Assembly: GCF_006538705.1 (NCBI RefSeq)
Contig: NZ_BJLP01000023.1
Location: 1-57,999, forward strand
Direction of reading: 5' to 3'
From: Cellulomonas uda
GTDB lineage: Bacteria > Actinomycetota > Actinomycetes > Actinomycetales > Cellulomonadaceae
DNA: 57,999 bases
Made by a program: the position numbers and the translations under genes. The notes under the pieces were generated by a model that worked only from the letters and a program-made list of their open reading frames with translations, was not told the origin of the DNA and did no database searches. Positions 37,001-47,571 of this stretch are shown piece by piece. The first letter of the stretch is position 1, and each line of letters starts with the position of its first letter.

Positions 37001-38476
37001 ATGACGCACCTCGCACGCCGCGCGCGCCGCGGCTCGGCCGCACTCGCGGCCCTGCTCCTCCTGCCCGCCGCGCTCGGCGCGTGCTCGGACGACCCCCCCG
37101 ACCCCGCCACGCAGCCCGCGTCGGACGGCAGCGGGCACGACGTCGGCGTGCAGCTCTTCCAGTGGACGTGGGACGCGATCGCGCAGGAGTGCTCCACGAC
37201 GCTCGGGCCCGCGGGGTACGCGTGGGTGCTCACCTCACCGCCCAACGAGCACATCACCGGCGAGCCCTGGTGGACGTCGTACCAGCCCGTCAGCTACCGC
37301 CTCGAGTCGCGGCTCGGCACGCGCGAGCAGTTCGCGTCCATGGTCGACGCGTGCCACGAGGCGGGCGTCGACGTGCGCGTCGACGCCGTCGTCAACCACA
37401 TGACGGGGCAGGACGTGCCCGGCACCGGCTGGGCCGGCTCGCCGTACGAGCACTACGAGTACCCCGGCACGTGGACGCCCGCGGACTTCCACCACTGCGG
37501 GCTGACGCCGGACGACGACATCGCGATGTACCTGGACCGCGCGCAGGTCCAGACGTGCGAGCTGCTGAACCTCGCGGACCTCGACACCGGCGCCGCCCAC
37601 GTGCGCGAGCGCCTCGCGGCGTACCTGCAGGACCTCGTGGGCCTCGGGGTCGACGGCTTCCGCATCGACGCGGCCAAGCACATGGCGACCGAGGACGTCG
37701 CGGCGGTCGTCGCTGCCCTGCCCGACGACGTCGCCGTCATGCAGGAGGTCATCCGCGGCTCGGCGGAGCCGATCACGCCCGAGGAGTACACCCCGAACGG
37801 CCAGGTGTACGAGTTCACGTACGGCAAGGAGCTCGCCGGGGTCGTCGCGGGCTCGCCGGGGCTCGCGCTCGAGCTCGGCGAGTCGACCGCCCGGTACGTG
37901 CGGTCCGCCGACGCGGTCGCGTTCGTCGAGAACCACGACACCGAGCGCAACGGCTCCACGCTGTCCTACCGCGCCGGGACCGACGACGCGCTCGCGACCG
38001 TGCTGATGCTCGCCGGCACCTACGGCACGCCGCAGGTGTACTCGGGCTACGCGTTCGAGGACGTCGACGCGGGCCCGCGTCAGGACACCGACGGGCGGGT
38101 GCTCGACGCGACGTGCGCGCCGGACGTCGCGCCGGGCGACGACCTGGCCCCCGGCGACTGGGTCTGCCAGCACCGCTGGCCGCAGGTCGCGGGCATGGTG
38201 GGCTGGCGCGGCGTCGTGGGCGACGCGCCCGTCGTCGACACGTGGTCGCAGGGCGACGCCGTCGCGCTCGGGCGCGGACAGCGCGGGTTCGTCGTCGTGA
38301 ACCTCGGCGACGACGAGCTGCGCGCGACGCTCGCGACCCGGCTGCCCGACGGCGAGTACTGCGACGTGCTCGCCGGGGCCGGGACGTGCGCGCCGACCCG
38401 GGTGCGTGACGGACGCGTCGACGTCGTCGTGCCCGCCGGGTCCGCGGTGGCGTGGGACGTGAGCCGCACGCGCTGA
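37001..38476 (+). CDS. alpha-amylase lipoprotein (GH13)
   Basis: The 491-residue product has a lipoprotein signal peptide: basic RRARRG start, hydrophobic core, and lipobox LGAC at about residues 24-27. The mature enzyme is thus tethered to the outer face of the membrane. GH13 regions are clear: region I DAVVNHM, region II GVDGFRIDAAKH with the Asp nucleophile, region III VMQEVI with the acid/base Glu, and region IV FVENHDTER with the third Asp. The C-terminal beta domain follows. The closest type is an actinobacterial/animal-like alpha-amylase (begins VGVQLFQWTWDAIAQEC). It hydrolyses starch for import by the MalEFG system. A LacI-type palindrome precedes it. A GTG two codons upstream is an alternative start. 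Confidence 0.94.
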   Translation: MTHLARRARRGSAALAALLLLPAALGACSDDPPDPATQPASDGSGHDVGVQLFQWTWDAIAQECSTTLGPAGYAWVLTSPPNEHITGEPWWTSYQPVSYRLESRLGTREQFASMVDACHEAGVDVRVDAVVNHMTGQDVPGTGWAGSPYEHYEYPGTWTPADFHHCGLTPDDDIAMYLDRAQVQTCELLNLADLDTGAAHVRERLAAYLQDLVGLGVDGFRIDAAKHMATEDVAAVVAALPDDVAVMQEVIRGSAEPITPEEYTPNGQVYEFTYGKELAGVVAGSPGLALELGESTARYVRSADAVAFVENHDTERNGSTLSYRAGTDDALATVLMLAGTYGTPQVYSGYAFEDVDAGPRQDTDGRVLDATCAPDVAPGDDLAPGDWVCQHRWPQVAGMVGWRGVVGDAPVVDTWSQGDAVALGRGQRGFVVVNLGDDELRATLATRLPDGEYCDVLAGAGTCAPTRVRDGRVDVVVPAGSAVAWDVSRTR

Positions 38477-38495
38477 CCGCGCCAAGACGACGAAG

Positions 38496-38531
38496 GGCCG
38501 GGTCCCGCGGACGTCTCCGCGAGGCCCGGCC
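38496..38531. terminator. terminator between convergent amylase and alpha-glucosidase genes
   Basis: Nested stems: GGCCGGG (38496-38502) with CCCGGCC (38525-38531), and inside them CGCGGA (38506-38511) with TCCGCG (38516-38521). Confidence 0.7.
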
Positions 38532-38549
38532 CCGGCCGTCAGGCGTGCG

Positions 38550-40265
38550 TCAGGCGCGCACCCACACCGTGGTCTCCGGCTCGACGAGCAGCCCGCCGGA
38601 GGCGTCGCCCGAGACCGGGCCCGACGCGAGCAGCAGCTGCGTCGGCGCGGGCAGCACGACCGGCTCGGCCGACAGGTTCGCGACGACACGCACGTCCCGG
38701 TTGACCAGGTCCAGGACGTCGTCGTGCGACGCGTGCCAGGCCAGCCCGCCCGAGCCGAGCGCCTCGGCCTTGCGCAGCGCGAGCGCCGCGCGGTAGAGCT
38801 CGTACGTCGAGCCGGGCACACCCTGCTGCGCGTCCAGCGCGTACCGCGCCCACGACAGCGGCTGCGGCAGCCAGGCCGCACCCGTCGGCGAGAAGCCGAA
38901 CGCGGGGGCGTCGGCCGACCAGGGCAGCGGCACGCGGCAGCCGTCGCGGCCGAGCTCGGCACCCTGCGTGCGGAAGAACGCGGGGTCCTGACGCGCGTCG
39001 TCGGGCAGCGCGGTGTGGTCCGGCAGGCCGAGCTCCTCGCCCTGGTAGACGTACGCCGAGCCGGGCAGGCCGAGCATGAGCAGCGTCGCGGCGCGTGCGC
39101 GGCGCAGGCCCAGCTCCTCGTCGGGCTGCTCGTCGCGCGCGCCGATGCCGTTCGGGCGCGAGCCCGGCACCGGCAGGCCCAGCCGGGAGGCGTGGCGCAC
39201 CACGTCGTGGTTCGACAGCACCCACGTGGTGGGCGCGCCGACGGCGTCGCTCGCGGCGTACGACGCCGTGATGACGTCGCGCAGCGAGGGCGCGTGCCAC
39301 AGCGTCGCGAGGAATGCGAAGTTGAACGCCTGCTGCATCTCGTCGGGGCGCACGTAGCGCGCGAGGCGGGACAGCGGCTCGACCCACGCCTCGGCGACGA
39401 GCGCGCGGTCGCCGTCGTACTCGGCGAGCACCCTGTTCCAGGCGCGGTAGATCTCGTGCACGCCCTCCTGGTCGAACATCGGGCCCTGGTTGCCGGACCC
39501 CGTGACCTCGTCGACGCGGTCGAGCGCCGACGTGTCCTCCGACCCCTCGATCATGGACACGTGCCCGTGCCAGTCGGGCAGGCCGGGTGCCTTGACCATC
39601 CCGTGCGCGACGTCGATGCGGAACCCGTCGACGCCGCGGTCCAGCCAGAACCGCAGGACGTCCTCGAACTCGGCGCGGACCTCGGGGTGCTCCCAGTCGA
39701 GGTCGGGCTGCTTGGAGTCGAACAGGTGCAGGTACCACTGGCCGTCCGGCACGCGCGTCCAGGCCGGGCCGCCGAAGATCGACTGCCAGTTGTTCGGAGG
39801 CAGCTCGCCGTGCTCGCCGCGGCCGTCGCGGAACAGGTACCGCTCGCGCGCGGGTGAGCCCGGGCCGGCCGCCAGCGCCTCGACGAACCACGCGTGCTCG
39901 TCGGACGTGTGGTTCGGCACCAGGTCGACGATCACGCGCAGCCCGAGGCCGTGCGCGGCCTCGAGCATGACGTCGAAGTCGGCGAGCGTGCCGAACAGGG
40001 GGTCGACGTCGCGGTAGTCCGCCACGTCGTAGCCCGCGTCGGCCTGCGGCGAGCGGTAGAACGGCGAGAGCCACACGGCGTCGACGCCGAGCTCGGCGAG
40101 GTGCGGCAGGCGCTCGGTGATGCCGGGCAGGTCGCCCACGCCGTCGCCCGTGCCGTCCGCGAACGAGCGCGGGTAGACCTGGTAGATGACGGCGTCGCGC
40201 CACCACTCGCCGTCGGGCGAGCCGGGTGCGTGGACGAGGGTCGGTCGGGTGTCGAGGGTGGTCAC
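38550..40265 (-). CDS. cytoplasmic alpha-glucosidase (GH13, oligo-1,6-glucosidase-like)
   Basis: The GTG at 40265 gives 571 residues with no signal peptide. GH13 motifs are VDLVPNH (I), GFRIDVAHGM (II), LVAEAW (III, acid/base Glu) and LSNHDVVRH (IV). The start WWRDAVIYQVYPRSFADG and the GIxxRLPHLAELGVDAVWLSPFYRSP block match actinobacterial alpha-glucosidases that cleave imported maltose and maltodextrin. It is separated from the LacI-type gene by a terminator, so it probably has its own promoter in 40266-40371, where I see no clear -10 or operator. It acts on the products of the transporter encoded at 41722-45682. Confidence 0.93.
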   Translation of the reverse strand: MTTLDTRPTLVHAPGSPDGEWWRDAVIYQVYPRSFADGTGDGVGDLPGITERLPHLAELGVDAVWLSPFYRSPQADAGYDVADYRDVDPLFGTLADFDVMLEAAHGLGLRVIVDLVPNHTSDEHAWFVEALAAGPGSPARERYLFRDGRGEHGELPPNNWQSIFGGPAWTRVPDGQWYLHLFDSKQPDLDWEHPEVRAEFEDVLRFWLDRGVDGFRIDVAHGMVKAPGLPDWHGHVSMIEGSEDTSALDRVDEVTGSGNQGPMFDQEGVHEIYRAWNRVLAEYDGDRALVAEAWVEPLSRLARYVRPDEMQQAFNFAFLATLWHAPSLRDVITASYAASDAVGAPTTWVLSNHDVVRHASRLGLPVPGSRPNGIGARDEQPDEELGLRRARAATLLMLGLPGSAYVYQGEELGLPDHTALPDDARQDPAFFRTQGAELGRDGCRVPLPWSADAPAFGFSPTGAAWLPQPLSWARYALDAQQGVPGSTYELYRAALALRKAEALGSGGLAWHASHDDVLDLVNRDVRVVANLSAEPVVLPAPTQLLLASGPVSGDASGGLLVEPETTVWVRA

Positions 40266-40371
40266 GCGGTGGTCTTTCTCTGGGGTCCGCGGGCGCGGAC
40301 GTGCGGGGGTCGGCCGGGGGTGGCCGGGGACCGGGGGAGGCGGGGCTCGACGTCGTGCGCCGGTCCACGCA

Positions 40372-40412
40372 GCGAGCGCCGCGGGCCCGGTGACCGGGCC
40401 CGCGGCGCTCGC
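40372..40412. terminator. very strong terminator downstream of LacI-type gene
   Basis: A perfect 19-bp stem (40372-40390 with 40394-40412) and a 3-nt loop TGA start 3 nt beyond the LacI gene stop. Confidence 0.88.
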
Positions 40413-40415
40413 GGG

Positions 40416-41477
40416 TCAGCGGGTCGCTGCGGGCGCGAGCCCGACCGTGGCGGGTGCCGCACCCGTGGACCCGCGCACGATGAGCTCGGGGTGGAACTTG
40501 AGCTCGATGCGCGAGGCGGGGGTGCCGTTGATCTCGGCGACGAGCGCCGAGACCGCCGCGTGCCCCATCGCGAGCACGGGCTGGCGCACCGTGGTCAGGG
40601 GCGGGTCGGTGAACGCGATGAGCGGCGAGTCGTCGAACCCGACGACGGACAGGTCGTCCGGCACCTCGAGGCCGCGCGAGCGGGCGGCCCGGATCGCGCC
40701 GAGGGCCATGAGGTCGGAGCTGCAGACGACGGCCGTGTGGCCCGAGGCGATGAGCTCGAGCGCGGCGGCCTGGCCGCCCTCGACCGTGAACAGGGTCGAG
40801 ACGATGTGGTTCTCGGCGTCGGTGAGGCCGAGGTGCCGGTTCAGGTTGTCGGCGAACGCGGCGCGCTTGCGCTGTGCGGGCACGAACCTGTCGGGGCCGA
40901 TCGCGAGACCGATCGAGCGGTGGCCGAGCGACACGAGGTGCCGGAACGCGAGGTCGAGGGCTGCCTCGTCGTCGGTCGAGACGAACGGCGCGTCGACACC
41001 GGACGCGAACCCGTTGACGAGCACGATCGGCATACCCCGGCTGCGCAGCCGGTGGTAGCGCTCCTTGCTCGCGGAGGTGTCGGCGTGCAGGCCCGAGACG
41101 AACACGATGCCGGCGACGCCGTGCTCGAGCAGCATCTCGACGTACTGGTCCTCGGTGGTGCCGCCGGGTGACTGCGTGCACAGCAGCGGCGTGTAGCCGC
41201 GCTCGGTCAGCATCGACTCGATGACCTGCGCGAACGCGGGGAACACGGGGTTGGCGAGCTCGGGCACGACGAGGCCGACGAGGCCCGCGGAGCGGGTGCG
41301 CAGCTTCTCGGGGCGCTCGTAGCCGAGCACGTCGAGAGCGGCGAGCACCGCCTGGCGTGCCTGCGCCGACACGCCGTGCTTGCCGTTGAGGACACGGGAC
41401 ACGGTGGCGGTGCTGACACCGGCCTGTTCCGCAAGGTCCGTCAACCGCGTACGCACGGGAGGCAGCGTAGGGGACAT
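40416..41477 (-). CDS. malR: LacI-family repressor of the maltose locus (MalR-like)
   Basis: The ATG at 41477 follows the ribosome site GAGGAGGTCCC and gives 353 residues; the much longer open frame upstream is non-coding. The N-terminal helix-turn-helix is LTDLAEQAGVSTATVSRVLNGKHGVS, followed by the hinge and a periplasmic-binding-like effector domain with the common GLVVPELANPVFPAFAQVIE and VVGFDDSPLIAFTDPPLTTVRQP blocks. It is divergent from malE. By analogy with Streptomyces MalR it should bind CTTGCAG-like half-sites, which are present in this intergenic region and before the amylase gene. Confidence 0.9.
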   Translation of the reverse strand: MSPTLPPVRTRLTDLAEQAGVSTATVSRVLNGKHGVSAQARQAVLAALDVLGYERPEKLRTRSAGLVGLVVPELANPVFPAFAQVIESMLTERGYTPLLCTQSPGGTTEDQYVEMLLEHGVAGIVFVSGLHADTSASKERYHRLRSRGMPIVLVNGFASGVDAPFVSTDDEAALDLAFRHLVSLGHRSIGLAIGPDRFVPAQRKRAAFADNLNRHLGLTDAENHIVSTLFTVEGGQAAALELIASGHTAVVCSSDLMALGAIRAARSRGLEVPDDLSVVGFDDSPLIAFTDPPLTTVRQPVLAMGHAAVSALVAEINGTPASRIELKFHPELIVRGSTGAAPATVGLAPAATR

Positions 41478-41582
41478 GGGACCTCCTCGTCCTCGCCCAT
41501 TCGGGTTCGTGGGTCTCTCCGGGTCGTTCGAGCAGCCATTCTGGACGTCTGGACGACCGTCTGAAACCGTTGCCTGAAAGTT

Positions 41583-41611
41583 ACCGTAACGACTTGCAGG
41601 TCGCGTTGCAA
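41583..41611 (-). promoter_or_regulatory. promoter of malR-like gene (TTGCAA-N17-TACGGT)
   Basis: On the minus strand the -35 TTGCAA is at 41611-41606 and the -10 TACGGT at 41588-41583 with ideal 17-nt spacing. It overlaps the malE promoter head-on. Confidence 0.68.
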
Positions 41612-41623
41612 CGGGGTTAGCGT
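41594..41623 (+). promoter_or_regulatory. promoter of malE (TTGCAG-N18-TAGCGT)
   Basis: The -35 TTGCAG at 41594-41599 is part of a MalR-like half-site and the -10 TAGCGT is at 41618-41623. The spacer contains the palindrome CGTTGCAACG (41604-41613). Confidence 0.68.
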
Positions 41624-41721
41624 CGGCATCATCAGGCCAGAGCCGGTCGCAGGGGCCCGTCACAGCACGGTCGTCGCGTGGGCGTCTCTGGGCTACGCCA
41701 CCCAAGATCAGGAGACACACG

Positions 41722-42981
41722 ATGCGACGGAGCATCCCGGCCCTCGCGGCCGCGCTGGGGCTCGCACTTACCCTCACCGCGTGCGGCGGCAGCGGTGACG
41801 ACGGTGCGAACGAGACCACGGAGCCGACGGCCGGCGCGGCCACCACCGAGCCCGCGCTCACCGGCACGCTCACGATGTGGGTCGACGAGACCCGCATCGA
41901 CGTCATGAAGCCGATCGTCGAGGAGTTCCAGTCCGAGACCGGCGTCAAGGTCGACCTCGTGCAGAAGGTGTCGGGCGACATCCGCACCGACTTCGTCTCG
42001 CAGGTCCCGACCGGCCAGGGTCCCGACGTCATCATCGGCGCGCACGACTGGACCGGCGAGTTCGTCAACAACGGCGTCGTCGCCCCGATCCAGCTCGGCG
42101 CCAAGAGCGACGAGTTCGCGCCGTCCGCCGTGCAGGCGTTCACCTACGACGGCCAGGTCTACGGCGCCCCGTACGCGATCGAGAACATCGCGCTCGTCCG
42201 CAACAACAAGCTCGTCCCCGAGACCAAGGCGACGACGTTCGACGAGCTGGTCGCCGAGGGCAAGGCCGCCGGCGTCAAGTACCCGGTGCTCATCCAGCAG
42301 GGTGACCAGGGCGACGCGTACCACCTGTACCCGCTGCAGACCTCGTTCGACGCCCCGATCTTCGCCCAGACCGCGGACGGCTCGTACACCACCGACCTCG
42401 GCCTCGGCGGCGAGAACGGCGGGAAGTTCGCGACGTACCTGCAGAAGCTCGGCAAGGAGAAGGTCCTCGACCCGGCGCTCGGCGGCGACCAGGTCAAGGA
42501 GGCCTTCCTCAACGGCGAGTCGCCGTACATCGTGACCGGCCCCTGGTACGCGACCGAGTTCACCAAGGCCGGCCTCGACATCTCCGTCCTCCCCGTCCCG
42601 AGCGCGGGTGGCGCGGAGGCCAAGCCGTTCGTGGGCGTGCAGGGCGCGTTCATCTCGGCGAAGTCGGCCAACCCGGTCCTCGCGAACGAGTTCGTCGTGA
42701 ACTACCTGACGACCGAGGCCGTCCAGTCGAAGCTGTTCGACCTGGGTGGCCGCATGCCGGCCCTGAAGGCCGCTGCGGCCAAGGTCGACGACCCGATCCT
42801 CCAGGGCTTCAACGAGGCCGGCGCGACCGGCGCCCCGATGCCGTCGATCCCCGAGATGGGCGCGATGTGGCAGTTCTGGGGCACCACGCAGGTGCAGATC
42901 ATCGGCGGCCAGGCGACCGACCCCGTCGGCGCCTGGAACACGATGGTCAAGAACATGCAGGACGCGATCGACGCGGCGTGA
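41722..42981 (+). CDS. malE: maltose/maltodextrin-binding lipoprotein
   Basis: The ATG at 41722 follows AGGAGACACAC. The 419-residue protein starts with a lipoprotein signal (MRRSIPALAAALGLALTL, lipobox LTAC with Cys at about 21), so it is anchored outside the membrane. The mature part TGTLTMWVDETRIDVMKPIVEEF and PTGQGPDVIIGAHDWTGEFVNNG matches MalE-type extracellular solute-binding proteins of cluster D. It captures maltodextrin for the MalFG permease encoded next. A hairpin in the malE-malF gap may keep its mRNA level above that of the permease. Confidence 0.94.
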   Translation: MRRSIPALAAALGLALTLTACGGSGDDGANETTEPTAGAATTEPALTGTLTMWVDETRIDVMKPIVEEFQSETGVKVDLVQKVSGDIRTDFVSQVPTGQGPDVIIGAHDWTGEFVNNGVVAPIQLGAKSDEFAPSAVQAFTYDGQVYGAPYAIENIALVRNNKLVPETKATTFDELVAEGKAAGVKYPVLIQQGDQGDAYHLYPLQTSFDAPIFAQTADGSYTTDLGLGGENGGKFATYLQKLGKEKVLDPALGGDQVKEAFLNGESPYIVTGPWYATEFTKAGLDISVLPVPSAGGAEAKPFVGVQGAFISAKSANPVLANEFVVNYLTTEAVQSKLFDLGGRMPALKAAAAKVDDPILQGFNEAGATGAPMPSIPEMGAMWQFWGTTQVQIIGGQATDPVGAWNTMVKNMQDAIDAA

Positions 42982-42988
42982 CCTGACC

Positions 42989-43025
42989 GGCCGCCCGCAC
43001 CGCCACCCGGCGCGTGCGGGCGGCC
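42989..43025 (+). terminator. intercistronic hairpin after malE
   Basis: GGCCGCCCGCAC pairs perfectly with GTGCGGGCGGCC (12 bp, 13-nt loop). It is a likely attenuating or mRNA-stabilising hairpin rather than a full stop, since malF has no evident promoter. Confidence 0.65.
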
Positions 43026-43030
43026 GCCTC

Positions 43031-43051
43031 ACGTGCCGTGACCCGGCACGT
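43031..43051 (+). promoter_or_regulatory. second hairpin in the malE-malF gap
   Basis: ACGTGCCG and CGGCACGT form a perfect 8-bp stem with a 5-nt loop, 5 nt after the first hairpin. Confidence 0.5.
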
Positions 43052-43120
43052 CCCGGACCCCGCGCCCCCGTACCGCGCCCACGCGCGCGCCGTGCGGCGG
43101 CGGAGCACACTGCACACATC

Positions 43121-43140
43121 GGCGCCCGACGGCGGGCGCC
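43121..43140 (+). promoter_or_regulatory. hairpin directly before the malF ribosome site
   Basis: GGCGCCC and GGGCGCC form a 7-bp stem, 2-3 nt before the malF GCGGAGGA site. It could modulate permease translation. Confidence 0.45.
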
Positions 43141-43154
43141 GCGCGGAGGACCCT

Positions 43155-44776
<1,622 letters not shown>

Positions 44777-44777
<1 letters not shown>

Positions 44778-45682
44778 TGACCACCACCCAGACCCAGCCG
44801 GGCAGGGCCACGACGAACCTGCGCCGCAGCGGGACGCACGGGCGGCGCTGGTGGCGCGAGGTGTCGTGGCGCTACCTCGTGGCGCTCGTCATGATCGTGA
44901 TCTGCGTGACGCCGCTGCTGTACGTCATCTCCGCGTCCCTCAACCCGGGCGGTTCGCTCGTCGGGTCCAACCGCCTGTTCCGCACCGTCTCGGGCGAGAA
45001 CTTCGCCGACCTGGAGGCGCGCGGGTTCTGGACGTGGCTCGGCAACTCGCTCGTCGTGTGCTCCGTGACGGCGATCGGCACGGTCCTCATGGGCGCCGCG
45101 GCCGCGTACGCGTTCTCGCGGTTCCGGTTCAAGGGCCGTGAGAAGGGGCTCACCGGGCTGCTGCTCGCGCAGATGTTCCCGCAGACCCTCGCGTTCGTCG
45201 CGATCTTCCTGCTGCTGCTCACGCTCAAGGACGTGTTCCCGGCGTTGGGGCTCGACAGCCTGCTCGGGCTGATCTTCGTGTACCTCGGTGGCGCGCTGGG
45301 CGTGAACACGTTCCTCATGTACGGCTTCTTCAACACGGTCCCGCGTGAGCTCGACGAGGCCGCGAAGATGGACGGCGCGACGCACGGCCAGATCTACTGG
45401 ACGATCATCCTGCGCATGGTCACGCCGATCCTCGCGGTCGTCGGGCTGCTGTCGTTCATCTCGTCGTTCGGCGACTTCCTCATCGCGAAGGTCGTGCTGC
45501 AGCGCTCGGACCACTGGACCGTCGCGGTGGGGCTGTACTCGCTCGCGGCCGACGAGCGCACCGCGCCGTGGGGGCTGTTCGCCGCCGGTGCCGTGGTCGC
45601 CGCCGTGCCCGTCGTGCTGCTGTTCATGTTCCTGCAGAAGTACATCGTCGGCGGGCTCACCGCGGGCTCCGTCAAGGGATGA
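44777..45682 (+). CDS. malG: maltose ABC transporter permease MalG
   Basis: The 301-residue protein starts at the ATG overlapping the malF stop. It has six transmembrane helices and the EAA loop RELDEAAKMDGATHGQIYWTIILRMVTPIL. The C-terminus ends YIVGGLTAGSVKG, the MalG ending that in Escherichia coli reaches into the ATPase dimer. No MalK gene is nearby, so a shared multi-sugar ATPase such as the MsiK type encoded elsewhere is expected. The stop overlaps the GH13 gene start. Confidence 0.95.
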
Positions 45683-47535
45683 GCGCAGGGCTCGGCCTCG
45701 GAGTACCGCACCACGACGGCTCGGAGCTGTACGTCGAGCGCGCCACCCCGCGGCTCGGGGACGTCGTACCCGTCCGGGTACGCGTCCCCGCGTCGCGGGC
45801 CGAGCGCGGGGTGCACGTGCGCGTGGTCCGCGACGGCGAGCCCCGGTTCGTGCCGGCCCGCCTCGAACGGGCCGACGCGCGCGAGCGCTGGTACGTCGCG
45901 GACGTCGTCGTGCACAACCCCGTCACGCCGTACCGGTTCCTGCTCGACGAGCCCGGCGGGTACCGCTGGCTCAACGGACGTGGCCTGCACGGCCGGGACG
46001 TCACCGACGCCGCGGACTTCCGCCTCGCGGTGCACGACCCCGCGCCCCGCTGGCTCGACGACGCCGTGGTCTACCAGGTGTTCCCCGACCGGTTCGCGCG
46101 GTCGTCGGGGCACGACGGCCCACCGCGCGGTCCGCTGCCGGACTGGGCGATCCCCGCGGACTGGGCCGAGGAGCCGATCGGGTCAGGCCACGGCGTCGCG
46201 CAGCAGGTCTACGGCGGTGACCTGCGCGGCATCGAGCAGCGTCTCGACCACCTGCAGCGGCTCGGGGTCGACACGCTGTACCTGACACCGGTCTTCCCGG
46301 CGCGCTCGAACCACCGGTACGACGCGACGAGCTTCGCCCACGTCGACCCGCTGCTGGGCGGCGACGAGGCGCTCGCCTCGCTGTCGGCGGCGCTGCACGC
46401 GCGCGGCATGCGCGTCGTCGGCGACCTCACGACGAACCACACGGGCGTGGGCCACGAGTGGTTCGAGCGGGCGCGCGCCGACCGGTCGAGCGCGGAGGCG
46501 TCGTTCTACTACTGGACCGACGACGAGCCGGGCTACGTCGGGTGGCTCGAGCACGCGTCCCTGCCGAAGCTCAACTACGGCGCACCCGAGCTCACCGAGC
46601 GGATGATCACCGGTGCCGGGTCCGTGGCCGAGCGGTGGCTGCGGCCCCCGTTCGACCTCGACGGCTGGCGCATCGACGTCGCCAACATGACGGGGCGCTA
46701 CCGCGACGACGACCACGCGCACGCGGTCGCCCGCGCGCTGCGGGCCCGGATGGCGGGGGTCAACCCCGACGCGGCGCTCGTCGCCGAGCACTTCCACGAC
46801 GCCGCGGGCGACCTGTCCGTGGGCGGCTGGCACGTCAACATGAACTACTCGGCGTTCACGCGGCCGGCCTGGACGTGGCTCGTGGCGCCGGGCTCGTCCC
46901 TGCCCTTCATGGGGATGCCCGTGCCGGTCCCGCGCGGCGGGGGAGCGGACATGGTCGCGACCATGCGGGACTTCGACGCGACCGTCCCGTGGTCGGTGAC
47001 GCGGCACCAGTGGAACCTGCTGGGGTCGCACGACACCGCGCGCATCCGGACCGTGACCGGCTCGCGCGCGCTGGTCGAGGTCGCCGCGGGCCTGCTGCTG
47101 ACCTACCCGGGCACGCCGGTGATCTGGGCGGGCGACGAGGGCGGGCTGACGGGTGTCAACGGCGAGCACGGGCGGGTGCCGATGCCGTGGGGGCGGATCG
47201 ACGGCGTCCCAGGGGCCGCGGGTGCGGACTGGGACGACGCGACGTTCGCGACGTACCGCGCGCTCATCGCGCTGCGGCGCTCGTGCCGCGCGCTGCGCGA
47301 GGGCGGTCTGCGCTGGGCGTTCGTCGACGACGACGCCGTGGGCTACCTGCGCGAGACGGCCGACGAGCGCGTGCTCGTCGTCCTGGCGCGCGACGTGTGG
47401 GCGGGCGCTCGCCTGCCGCTGCCGGTCCGCGCCGCGGAGAACCTGTACGGCGGTGGCGTGCTGGGCACGGGTGCCGACGAGGTCGTCGTGCCGGCGACCG
47501 AGGGCCCGTCCGTGCAGGTCTGGCGGCTGGGCTGA
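45679..47535 (+). CDS. cytoplasmic GH13 enzyme of the neopullulanase/cyclomaltodextrinase type
   Basis: The ATG at 45679 overlaps the malG stop (ATGA) and gives 618 residues without a signal peptide. An N-terminal domain of about 120 residues (CBM34-like position) precedes the barrel. Motifs are GDLTTNHTG (I), DGWRIDVANMTG (II), LVAEHFHD (III) and LGSHDTARI (IV). The inserted N domain and these motifs fit the GH13_20-like group of maltogenic amylases, neopullulanases and cyclomaltodextrinases, which shorten imported maltodextrins. Exact specificity cannot be read. It is the last gene of the malEFG operon. Confidence 0.9.
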   Translation: MSAGLGLGVPHHDGSELYVERATPRLGDVVPVRVRVPASRAERGVHVRVVRDGEPRFVPARLERADARERWYVADVVVHNPVTPYRFLLDEPGGYRWLNGRGLHGRDVTDAADFRLAVHDPAPRWLDDAVVYQVFPDRFARSSGHDGPPRGPLPDWAIPADWAEEPIGSGHGVAQQVYGGDLRGIEQRLDHLQRLGVDTLYLTPVFPARSNHRYDATSFAHVDPLLGGDEALASLSAALHARGMRVVGDLTTNHTGVGHEWFERARADRSSAEASFYYWTDDEPGYVGWLEHASLPKLNYGAPELTERMITGAGSVAERWLRPPFDLDGWRIDVANMTGRYRDDDHAHAVARALRARMAGVNPDAALVAEHFHDAAGDLSVGGWHVNMNYSAFTRPAWTWLVAPGSSLPFMGMPVPVPRGGGADMVATMRDFDATVPWSVTRHQWNLLGSHDTARIRTVTGSRALVEVAAGLLLTYPGTPVIWAGDEGGLTGVNGEHGRVPMPWGRIDGVPGAAGADWDDATFATYRALIALRRSCRALREGGLRWAFVDDDAVGYLRETADERVLVVLARDVWAGARLPLPVRAAENLYGGGVLGTGADEVVVPATEGPSVQVWRLG

Positions 47536-47558
47536 CCGGGAACGCGTGCGCGGTTGCG

Positions 47559-47564
47559 TACGCT
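47559..47564 (+). promoter_or_regulatory. -10 box (TACGCT) of dgt
   Basis: TACGCT lies 7 nt before the dgt ATG at 47572 and no ribosome site is present, consistent with a leaderless or nearly leaderless mRNA. Confidence 0.6.
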
Positions 47565-47571
47565 TGACCCG

